The notes beneath the pieces are model-generated. The model was not told the DNA's origin, did not search any database, and saw only the letters and a program-made list of their open reading frames with translations. The translations under genes and the position numbers were made by a program. From contig BQJK01000002.1 in the NCBI GenBank assembly GCA_021604665.1, forward strand, positions 620,001 to 684,000: DNA of 64,000 nucleotides, written 5' to 3'. Numbering within the stretch: the first letter of the stretch is position 1; each line of letters begins with the position of its first letter. Positions 8,780 to 15,429 of the stretch are shown here, piece by piece. The DNA comes from Rhodomicrobium sp. Lineage in GTDB: Bacteria > Pseudomonadota > Alphaproteobacteria > Rhizobiales > HXMU1428-3.

Positions 8780-9769
8780 ATGACTAATCTTACGGCCAAA
8801 ACTGAAAATGTTTCCCAGAGAGATAAATTCACCGACCCTGATAAAACACAAGATGGGTCAGAGCGCGCAAAAGTCGCTTTAACGAAGCTGGAAACGCTGT
8901 GGTTTAATACCGGCACTCTTTGCAATATTGAATGTGAGAATTGCTACATTCTCTCCTCCCCCACCAATGATGCGCTTGCCTATATTAAAGAAGATGAAGT
9001 CACCCCTTATTTAGATGAGATTGCGGCGTTGGACTTAGGCACAAGGGAAATTGGCTTCACCGGCGGTGAGCCTTTTATGAACCCTGATATGATCGCCATG
9101 GCTGAGGCAGCGCTCTCTCGTGGGTTTGAGGTGCTTATTCTAACAAATGCCATGGCACCGATGATGCGGCCTAAAATTAAAACGGGGTTGCTTTCGCTTT
9201 TGGCGCGGTATGGCAAACAACTCACGCTGCGCATCAGCCTTGATCATTACAGCGCTGCGCTTCATGACGCAGAGCGCGGCAAAGGGGCCTTTGAGAAAAG
9301 CGCTGAAGGGTTAAGCTGGTTAAGCGAACATGGCTTCCAGATCACCATAGCCGGACGTAGTTTTTCAAATGAAGTTGAGAGCGATGCGCGGGCGGCTTAT
9401 GCGGCGCTTTTTAAAGAACGCGGCTGGGCCATTGACGCCGACGATGCCATGAGCCTTGTGATCTTCCCTGAAATGGATGAAACGGCTGAGGTGCCTGAGA
9501 TCACCAGCGAATGCTGGGACATACTTGGTCTTGCGCCTTCAGACATTATGTGCGCCTCCAGCCGGATGATTGTGAAACGGCGCGGTGAAACCAGCCCTAA
9601 AGTCCTGCCCTGCACTCTTATCCCTTACCGCGCTGACTTTGAAATGGGCAAAAGCCTTGCGGCTTCCCTCAACGCTGATGAGGGCATGTTTGATAATGGT
9701 GCCGTGAAACTTTGCCATGTGCACTGTGCGAAATTTTGTGTGCTTGGGGGCGGAAGCTGTAGTTCTTGA
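8780..9769 (+). CDS. Radical SAM protein with C-terminal cysteine-rich region
   Basis: 329-residue radical SAM enzyme of unknown substrate. The 4Fe-4S/SAM motif is CNIECENC (CX3CX2C) after LWFNTGTL, followed by the GGEP-type motif GFTGGEPFMNPDM and an ILTNAM strand. The C-terminus has clustered cysteines (LCHVHCAKFCVLGGGSC) and an isolated PCTLIP, which could bind an auxiliary cluster as in SPASM or twitch proteins. The ATG at 8780 is chosen for its fit with the family; an upstream TTG at 8714 is open without a clear ribosome site. It stands alone, without an adjacent peptide precursor or partner enzyme, so its product cannot be named. Confidence 0.75.
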   Translation: MTNLTAKTENVSQRDKFTDPDKTQDGSERAKVALTKLETLWFNTGTLCNIECENCYILSSPTNDALAYIKEDEVTPYLDEIAALDLGTREIGFTGGEPFMNPDMIAMAEAALSRGFEVLILTNAMAPMMRPKIKTGLLSLLARYGKQLTLRISLDHYSAALHDAERGKGAFEKSAEGLSWLSEHGFQITIAGRSFSNEVESDARAAYAALFKERGWAIDADDAMSLVIFPEMDETAEVPEITSECWDILGLAPSDIMCASSRMIVKRRGETSPKVLPCTLIPYRADFEMGKSLAASLNADEGMFDNGAVKLCHVHCAKFCVLGGGSCSS

Positions 9770-9940
9770 CCAAATGTCCCTCGGCATATCTGGGCTTCAG
9801 ATGCCCACGCTAGCATCCTCACTGCTCAGTGTACTTTTAGCCGTGGCATTGGTGTCGCCCGCCCATTTCAGAACTGTTGGGCGGCCCTGGGGGCGGACGA
9901 CACTCTATTTTATTTTTTTAGAATGGGTTACGCCGCAAGC

Positions 9941-11122
9941 TCAAATAAAATGCTTTGAGAGTTTCAGACCTTGGGCCTGGTAGTTTGATTTCAGGTCTTT
10001 GCCGTAGATGGTTTCGGGGATTTCGGTTAGGGGTTCATAAATCAGGCGGGCGATGATCTGGCCGTCTTCCAATACAAAGGGGATGTCATGGCTGCGGACT
10101 TCCAGCACAGCGCGGCTGCCTTTGCCGCCAGCGCTTTCTGCGCCGAAGCCCGGGTCGAAAAAGCCGGCATAATGCGCGCGAAACTCACCCATCATTGGAT
10201 CAATCGGCACCATCTCGGCAGCATATTGAATGGGAATATGCAGCGCCTCTTTTGATACGAGAATATAAAACTCACTCGGATCGAGAATGAGGCGGCCATC
10301 GCGGCGGGCATGTATGGGTTCCCAGAAATCATCCACTTTATAACTGTTTGGCCGATCAACATCGATGATGTCCGTGTGCCTTTGGGCGCGGTAGCCAATC
10401 AGTGTTGTGCCGTCCATACCTTTCAGATCAACGCGTGTATTTAGGCCATCTCTGATGGTTGGGTTTTTATCCACCAGCTGTTCTTTTTCATGTAAAGCGC
10501 GGAGCTCTTTATCTGAAAGTTTAGGCCGCTCGAACCTGTCTTGCTGTCCGATGCGCCGGCGAAACCGCAGCTGATTTAGGCGGCTGCCTGGCTGCACCTT
10601 GATGGAGAATGTGCGCGGGCAAATCTCTACATATAGTTTGCCATTATAGCCCGGCTCAACATAATCAAAAATCTCAGCGCCATCAGAGATCAGCCTTGTG
10701 AAAACATCTAACCGGCCAGTTGAACTTTTAGGATTGGCAAAGCAGGAGACGCTGTCTGGGAGTTTCAAAGCTTCTTCAACCTCGACCACATAAAAACATT
10801 CCCGCTCCAGCACGGCTCCGCCCTCAAGGGAAAATTCATGCAATGAGAGAGTTTCTAACTGGGCTTCTACCGTTTGGTCGCGGCCCGGCAAAAAACTGGC
10901 GCGCACCCTATAGGCTTTTTTGCCCAAGCGGAGGTCAAGACTGGCAGGCTGGATCTGATCTGGCAGAATCTCAATACCGCTCTGGGTTTTTAGAAAGCCC
11001 CGATGGATCAGGTCTCTTATAGCCTGGCTTGGAAATATGCCGCCTTTAGCTGGCAAGTGAGCTTTTGGCAAATCATTACCGCTCTCATTGTTTGTCCAGA
11101 GGGTGTCGCCGTGCTGTGCCAT
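9941..11122 (-). CDS. dcd: dCTP deaminase, long alphaproteobacterial form
   Basis: 393-residue protein annotated in Rhizobiales as 2'-deoxycytidine 5'-triphosphate deaminase, which makes dUTP for thymidylate synthesis. The usual enzyme is about 190 residues; this form is double length. The first half has PASLDLRLG, NPKSSTGRLDVF and VEPGYNGKLYVEI, matching the Ser/Arg and catalytic Glu regions of Dcd. The second half repeats the pattern (PIDPMMGEFRAHYAGFFDPG, AVLEVRS), which suggests two fused dUTPase-like folds. ATG 11122 is preferred; AGGA is 12 bases upstream and a TTG at 11149 is also in frame. It is divergent from metZ, and dcd-metZ-apaG is a Rhizobiales arrangement. Confidence 0.8.
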   Translation of the reverse strand: MAQHGDTLWTNNESGNDLPKAHLPAKGGIFPSQAIRDLIHRGFLKTQSGIEILPDQIQPASLDLRLGKKAYRVRASFLPGRDQTVEAQLETLSLHEFSLEGGAVLERECFYVVEVEEALKLPDSVSCFANPKSSTGRLDVFTRLISDGAEIFDYVEPGYNGKLYVEICPRTFSIKVQPGSRLNQLRFRRRIGQQDRFERPKLSDKELRALHEKEQLVDKNPTIRDGLNTRVDLKGMDGTTLIGYRAQRHTDIIDVDRPNSYKVDDFWEPIHARRDGRLILDPSEFYILVSKEALHIPIQYAAEMVPIDPMMGEFRAHYAGFFDPGFGAESAGGKGSRAVLEVRSHDIPFVLEDGQIIARLIYEPLTEIPETIYGKDLKSNYQAQGLKLSKHFI

Positions 11123-11356
11123 TTTCTTATACTTTCCTGTGTGCCCCAAACTGGTTTCAGCTACAGAGCAGTAGCGTTAGCAATTTTGATCTGTGCTTAT
11201 GGCTTTGATAAGCGCTGCGCTCATCGCAGGCAGCTTTGTTGTGATATCCGGCCCCATAATCGCTTAAGGGGGCCTGCTTCACAAGCATGGGCTTGCTGTT
11301 TCCCCGAAAAGCCTTGACCCTTTCCCCGGTTTTGTACTTAGATGATGGCATGTATT
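11123..11356. other. Intergenic region between dcd and the metZ riboswitch
   Basis: About 230 bases of divergent promoter region for dcd (minus) and metZ (plus). No supported ORF; minus-strand frames here run antisense through the riboswitch and are not credible genes. Confidence 0.4.
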
Positions 11357-11411
11357 TGTGGTGATTTGGCCGGTCGGCTTGCAGCCACGTTAAAGAATTC
11401 GCTAAAAGGCC
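11357..11411 (+). promoter_or_regulatory. SAM-II riboswitch upstream of metZ
   Basis: The stretch contains the conserved SAM-II (metA-motif) blocks in order: GTGGTGATTTGGCC, GGCTTGCAGCCACGTTAAA, and CGCTAAAAGGC. GTGG near 11358 pairs with CCAC near 11385 (P1), and GGCC at 11368-11371 can pair with GGCC at 11408-11411, the expected pseudoknot position. SAM-II elements are known in alphaproteobacteria upstream of methionine genes such as metA, metC and metZ, where S-adenosylmethionine lowers expression. The downstream gene here is metZ, which fits. Confidence 0.9.
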
Positions 11412-11416
11412 GAATG

Positions 11417-11461
11417 ACCCGGTTTCTCCCGGTGCCTTCGGTGCTGGTGACCGGGTTTTAT
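11417..11461 (+). terminator. Terminator-like hairpin between the riboswitch and metZ
   Basis: ACCCGGT (11417-11423) pairs with ACCGGGT (11450-11456), enclosing a second hairpin with a CTTCG loop, and TTTTATGTTTT follows. It begins six bases after the riboswitch and ends about 20 bases before the metZ start, so it could act as an attenuator under riboswitch control. Confidence 0.7.
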
Positions 11462-11481
11462 GTTTTAAAAGGTTAAATTCA

Positions 11482-12672
11482 ATGTCTAAAGATAAATATG
11501 CCACTTGGGGTGATGCCACCAAACTCGTGCATGGCGGCACAATACGTAGTGAATTCGGGGAAACATCTGAAGCGCTTTTTCTTACCTCAGGATATGTATA
11601 TCAATCGGCTGAAAGCGCAGAAGCACGTTTTAAAGGCGATGAAGAGGGTTATGTCTACTCACGCTTTATGAACCCTACGATTTCAATGTTTGAAAACCGC
11701 ATGAAAGTTATTGAGGGCGCCGCCGATGGCCGGGCGACCGCAACAGGCATGGCCGCTGTCACCGCCTCTTTGCTCTGCTTCCTGAATGCAGGTGATCATA
11801 TTGTTTCTGCGAAAGCTCTGTTTGGGTCCTGCCGCTATGTGGTGGAAAAACTACTGCCGCGCTTCGGTGTTGAGATCACCTTAGTTGATGGGCGGGACAT
11901 TGAGGCCTGGAAGGCCGCAATGAAACCAAACACCAAGGCTGTTTTCTTTGAGACACCCACAAACCCAACCTTGGAACTGGTTGATATCCAGGCTGTAGCT
12001 GATATTGCCCATGAAAATGGGGCGCTTGTTGTTGTTGATAATGTCTTTGCGACGCCTATTCTACAAAAGCCAATGCAATTTGGCGCTGATGTAGTGTGCT
12101 ATAGCGCGACCAAACATATTGATGGACAAGGCCGTTGCCTTGGCGGCATGGTGCTGGGCTCGGAAGAGTATGTGACGGATTACCTGCATGACTATATGCG
12201 CCAAACTGGCCCCTCTATCAGCCCGTTTAATGCCTGGGTGATGCTTAAGGGGCTAGAGACTTTGCCATTGCGGTTGAACCAGGCGCAAACGAGTGCCTTG
12301 AACATAGCGCGGTTTTTGGAAGAGCACCCCAAAGTTAATAAAGTTCACTATCCCGGCCTTGAGAGCCACGCCCAGCATGATTTGGCAAAAAGCCAAATGT
12401 CAGGCTTTGGCACGATGATGGCTTTTGAAATTGCCGGTGATAAAGATGCGGCCTTCCGCCTTGAAAACGCGCTTGAGATCATCAGCATCTCCAACAATCT
12501 TGGTGACACCAAAAGTCTTATGACGCACCCGGCGACAACGACACATCAGCGGCTTGAAGATGATGAAAAAGCTGAGCTTTCTATCACGCCTTCACTTCTC
12601 AGATTCTCTGTTGGGCTTGAGGATGAAAAAGATCTGATTAATGATATAGACATCGCGCTTGGCGCTGTTTAA
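11482..12672 (+). CDS. metZ: O-succinylhomoserine sulfhydrylase MetZ
   Basis: 396-residue PLP-dependent enzyme of the Cys/Met metabolism family; it makes homocysteine from O-succinylhomoserine and sulfide in methionine synthesis. Diagnostic regions: YSRFMNPTISMFENRM, the aromatic-stacking region GDHIVSAKALFGSCRY, VVVDNVFATP with the PLP-contacting Asp, and the Schiff-base lysine in CYSATKHIDGQGRCLGG. The C-terminal domain has SLGD-like NNLGDTKSLMTHPATTTH. MetZ rather than MetB or MetC is inferred from context and overall pattern. ATG has AAAGG eleven bases upstream. A SAM-II riboswitch and hairpin precede it. apaG follows 173 bases later. Confidence 0.88.
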   Translation: MSKDKYATWGDATKLVHGGTIRSEFGETSEALFLTSGYVYQSAESAEARFKGDEEGYVYSRFMNPTISMFENRMKVIEGAADGRATATGMAAVTASLLCFLNAGDHIVSAKALFGSCRYVVEKLLPRFGVEITLVDGRDIEAWKAAMKPNTKAVFFETPTNPTLELVDIQAVADIAHENGALVVVDNVFATPILQKPMQFGADVVCYSATKHIDGQGRCLGGMVLGSEEYVTDYLHDYMRQTGPSISPFNAWVMLKGLETLPLRLNQAQTSALNIARFLEEHPKVNKVHYPGLESHAQHDLAKSQMSGFGTMMAFEIAGDKDAAFRLENALEIISISNNLGDTKSLMTHPATTTHQRLEDDEKAELSITPSLLRFSVGLEDEKDLINDIDIALGAV

Positions 12673-12845
12673 GCCACTGATCAGCTAGGCTTCTACATCG
12701 CTAAATTTATGGCTAAGCATGATATTTAGGGTGAATTCTTTTGCGGTGTTCTGCGCCGTTTAATGCCGTGCATTAAGATTTTTAGTTGATTTTGAGCTGA
12801 AATACCGCTCAAATCATAGATAATTACAGGTAAGAGAAAAGACCC

Positions 12846-13238
12846 ATGTTTGAGGCAAAAACGCAAGCCATTCACGTTCGTGTTGAGCCGCAATTTCTTG
12901 ATGAACAATCAAGCCCTGATGACCATCATTTTTTCTGGGCTTATTATGTAGAGATCGAGAATCGCGGTGTAGAACCGGTGCAGCTCTGTGCGCGGCACTG
13001 GCGGATAACCGATGGGCGCGGTGCCACTAAAGAAGTAATGGGTGAAGGGGTTGTTGGTGAGCAACCAACTATTTTGCCTGGGGAGACCTACTCCTATACC
13101 TCCGGTGCCCCGCTTGGCACCCCTTCTGGATTTATGGGCGGCCATTACCAGATGGAGCGGCAAAATGGCGAAGGCTTCCTGGTTGATATTCCTATCTTTT
13201 CTCTCGATAGCCCCTATGACAGCCATGTCCTGAATTGA
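12846..13238 (+). CDS. apaG: ApaG (Co2+/Mg2+ efflux-associated) protein
   Basis: 130-residue single-domain protein with the ApaG immunoglobulin-like fold: YYVEIENRG, CARHWRITDGRG, VVGEQPTILPGETYSYTSG and GGHYQM are characteristic. The biochemical role of ApaG is not settled; it has been linked to Co2+ resistance and Mg2+ in enterobacteria, and the fold also occurs in F-box proteins. Length is normal for the family. It follows metZ as in other Rhizobiales. A palindromic repeat element lies immediately downstream. Confidence 0.88.
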   Translation: MFEAKTQAIHVRVEPQFLDEQSSPDDHHFFWAYYVEIENRGVEPVQLCARHWRITDGRGATKEVMGEGVVGEQPTILPGETYSYTSGAPLGTPSGFMGGHYQMERQNGEGFLVDIPIFSLDSPYDSHVLN

Positions 13239-13247
13239 TAAGCTTTT

Positions 13248-13352
13248 ATCTCTCACGGCTATTCCGGGAGCGAGGCTCCCGTGCCTCCGAGGGGCGCCGC
13301 TATGCGGCGGGCTCACATGCGTTCGCCATGTGCGCTGCCCTAGAGGGGCAGC
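13248..13352 (+). repeat. Hairpin-rich extragenic repeat after apaG, related to the element at 14977
   Basis: Four consecutive short hairpins: 13265-13271/13275-13281 (7 bp), 13295-13300/13304-13309 (6 bp, TAT loop), 13314-13319/13327-13332 (6 bp) and 13334-13340/13346-13352 (7 bp). The first begins with ATCTCTCACGGCTATTCCG and is followed by CCTCCGAGGGGCGC, nearly the same flanks as the terminal repeats of the element between trkH and the RND gene, but with a different stem sequence. No ORF is supported. Confidence 0.75.
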
Positions 13353-13528
13353 TCCCTTCTTCGTGTAGCAAATTAGAATTATCTTTCGGGTAATTTTTCT
13401 TGCATTGAATTTTTAGCGAATTCTTATAGTCTCCTGCGCTATGCCCTGTTCATTGATAGCGATGGCTAGATTTTGGGTGCTGACGGCCTTCGGGCACATT
13501 TATTTCAATAACGAGGGCTTTGCCTTTC

Positions 13529-14977
13529 ATGATTGATTTTCGCCCGATCTCTTTTGTCATAGGCGCTCTACTGGCGACGCTTGGTGTCGCGCTCATCATT
13601 CCGACCCTTATGGATTTGGCCGTTGGTAATGATAACTGGCGTTCCTTTGCAGCGGCCAGCCTTGTTACCTTATTTACTGGGGTGGCTCTCTCTGTCTCGC
13701 AGCAGGTCAAAGCGCCAGAGCTTTCCATACGGCAAGCCTTTTTACTCACCACTTTGGCCTGGGTCTCGCTGACTGCATTTTCAGCTCTACCCTTTGTCTG
13801 GTCCGATATGAAAATGGGCTATACTGATGCTTATTTTGAGGCAATGTCTGGCCTCACCACTACCGGCGCAACCGTTATCACCCAGCTTGATGAGCGCTCT
13901 CCGGGCATCCTGCTTTGGCGGGGGATTTTGCAATGGTTGGGCGGGGTTGGCATTATTGTTATGGCGCTTGCTGTTATGCCTATGCTGCAAATTGGTGGTA
14001 TGCAGCTCTTCCGCACAGAATCCTCTGATAACTCTGAAAAAATCGTGCCGCGCGCGGCGCAACTCGCCAGCACCATCACTGCTGTTTATGTGTTTCTCTC
14101 ACTGCTTTGCGTAATCGGTTATCTCTTATCTGGCATGAGCCTGTTTGATGCCATCGTCCATTCCATGACCACCCTCGCCACCGGCGGGCTTTCCAGCCAT
14201 GATGCCTCTTTTGGTTATTTCAAATCTGATGCGGTTTTATATGTGGCCATCATCTTCATGATCTGTGGCAGCTTGCCGTTTGGCCTTTATCTCTATGCGC
14301 TAAACGGCCGGGTGAACCGGCTTTTTAAAGATAGTCAGGTACGCTGGTTTCTCGCCATCCTCTCTGTTTTTATCTTCACGGCCTGGCTTTCTCAATTCGG
14401 ACCTGAAACGCCAATCGGTGGTAAGGAACTTCTCTCAGCCGCGTTTCATGCCACATCCATCATGACGGGCACAGGTTATGCAATGGAGGATTATGGCGCC
14501 TGGAGCACCTCAGCTGAAGTGCTGTTTTTCTCTATGATGTTTGTTGGCGGCTGTGCGGGGTCTGCTTCTTGCGGCATCAAAATCTTCAGAATACAGGTGC
14601 TGGTAGAGGCAATTAAACAGCGGACTTTTGCTGTTATCCAGCCCAATGGCATTTACGTACCGCGCTATAATGGACGGCCGATTGATGACCGGGTCATGAC
14701 TGCTGTGCTCTGTTTTATTTTTCTTTTTCTGCTGTGTTTTGCCGTCATAACATTTCTCATCAGCCTTTACGGTATTGATCTGATAACTGCCATTTCCGCT
14801 ACCGCGGCCTGCATTACCAATGTTGGGCCGGGGCTGGGGGATATTGTTGGCCCCTCTGGGAATTTTCAGCCGCTGCCTGAAGGGGTCAAGTGGCTGCTTT
14901 CTCTTGCTATGCTGCTTGGGCGGCTGGAGCTTTTCACGGTGCTGGTTTTGTTTGTACCAACATTTTGGCGGTCTTGA
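13529..14977 (+). CDS. trkH: Potassium uptake protein TrkH/TrkG, membrane subunit
   Basis: 482-residue inner-membrane K+ translocation subunit with ten or so hydrophobic segments. The four pore-loop filters of the Trk/Ktr/HKT family can be picked out: MSGLTTTGATV, TTLATGGLSSHD, MTGTGYAM and ITNVGPGLG. The first ATG (13529) with GAGGG eleven bases upstream is preferred to TTG 13520. TrkA, the cytoplasmic regulator, is not in the window. The stop codon TGA overlaps the first base of the inverted-repeat element downstream, so the element lies directly against the gene. Confidence 0.9.
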   Translation: MIDFRPISFVIGALLATLGVALIIPTLMDLAVGNDNWRSFAAASLVTLFTGVALSVSQQVKAPELSIRQAFLLTTLAWVSLTAFSALPFVWSDMKMGYTDAYFEAMSGLTTTGATVITQLDERSPGILLWRGILQWLGGVGIIVMALAVMPMLQIGGMQLFRTESSDNSEKIVPRAAQLASTITAVYVFLSLLCVIGYLLSGMSLFDAIVHSMTTLATGGLSSHDASFGYFKSDAVLYVAIIFMICGSLPFGLYLYALNGRVNRLFKDSQVRWFLAILSVFIFTAWLSQFGPETPIGGKELLSAAFHATSIMTGTGYAMEDYGAWSTSAEVLFFSMMFVGGCAGSASCGIKIFRIQVLVEAIKQRTFAVIQPNGIYVPRYNGRPIDDRVMTAVLCFIFLFLLCFAVITFLISLYGIDLITAISATAACITNVGPGLGDIVGPSGNFQPLPEGVKWLLSLAMLLGRLELFTVLVLFVPTFWRS

Positions 14978-15370
14978 TCTCTCTCACGGGCTATTCCGCG
15001 GCTGCATGGCAGCGCGGGCCCTCCGAGAGGCGCGCAATACTTTTTGCGCCCCTGTCGGGCGCAAAATGCGCGGGGCGGCACAGGCCGCCCGGTTTAGATG
15101 ATTGCTGGCTCGGAGGCTCCCTTGCGGGAGCCTTTGTTATGGCGTGGGATATTTATTTTGCTCACGGCAAAGCCGTAGAAGAAAAGAAAACCCAATATCT
15201 TCACACAATCCTTCTGAACCGAGAAGGCACCCCCCGAAGAAGGAGCACCTTTTACAAGCGCCAGCGCGTGAAAGGAGGGACATGGCGAACGCCAGAGAGC
15301 CCGGCGCCTAGCGCCGCCCCTCGGAGGGCCCGCGCTGCCTCGCAGCCGCGGAATAGCCCGTGAGAGAGAT
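14977..15370. repeat. 394-bp element with 50-bp terminal inverted repeats between trkH and the RND genes
   Basis: Left arm 14977-15026 and right arm 15321-15370 are inverted copies with 48 of 50 bases identical by eye; each contains its own short palindrome. The interior holds more hairpins: 15042-15051/15057-15066 (10 bp) enclosed by 15031-15036/15067-15072, a GGGCGGC/GCCGCCC pair near 15075-15090, and AGGCTCCC/GGGAGCCT (15114-15121/15126-15133) followed by TTGTT. A related half-copy lies after apaG at 13248. No transposase is encoded. It could be a non-autonomous mobile element or a mosaic palindromic repeat. Its position between convergent genes also suits a terminator role. Confidence 0.75.
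15282..15311 (+). other. Nine-codon ORF with strong ribosome site inside the inverted-repeat element
   Basis: ATG GCG AAC ... TAG encodes MANAREPGA. AAAGGAGG ends three bases before the ATG. The reading frame runs into the right inverted arm. It may be a leader remnant, a conserved oddity of the element or chance; I give it little weight as a gene. Confidence 0.2.
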
Positions 15371-15429
15371 AGAGACGACCCTCAGTGTGAGGCTTTGGTG
15401 TTATTTATTTAGACAGCTGAACCATTTAC

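Noticed and set aside
14890-15363. Plus-strand 157-residue ORF across the end of trkH and the inverted-repeat element
   Set aside because: It overlaps the trkH reading frame and then reads through palindromes; low-complexity Arg/Pro composition is typical of a repeat artefact.
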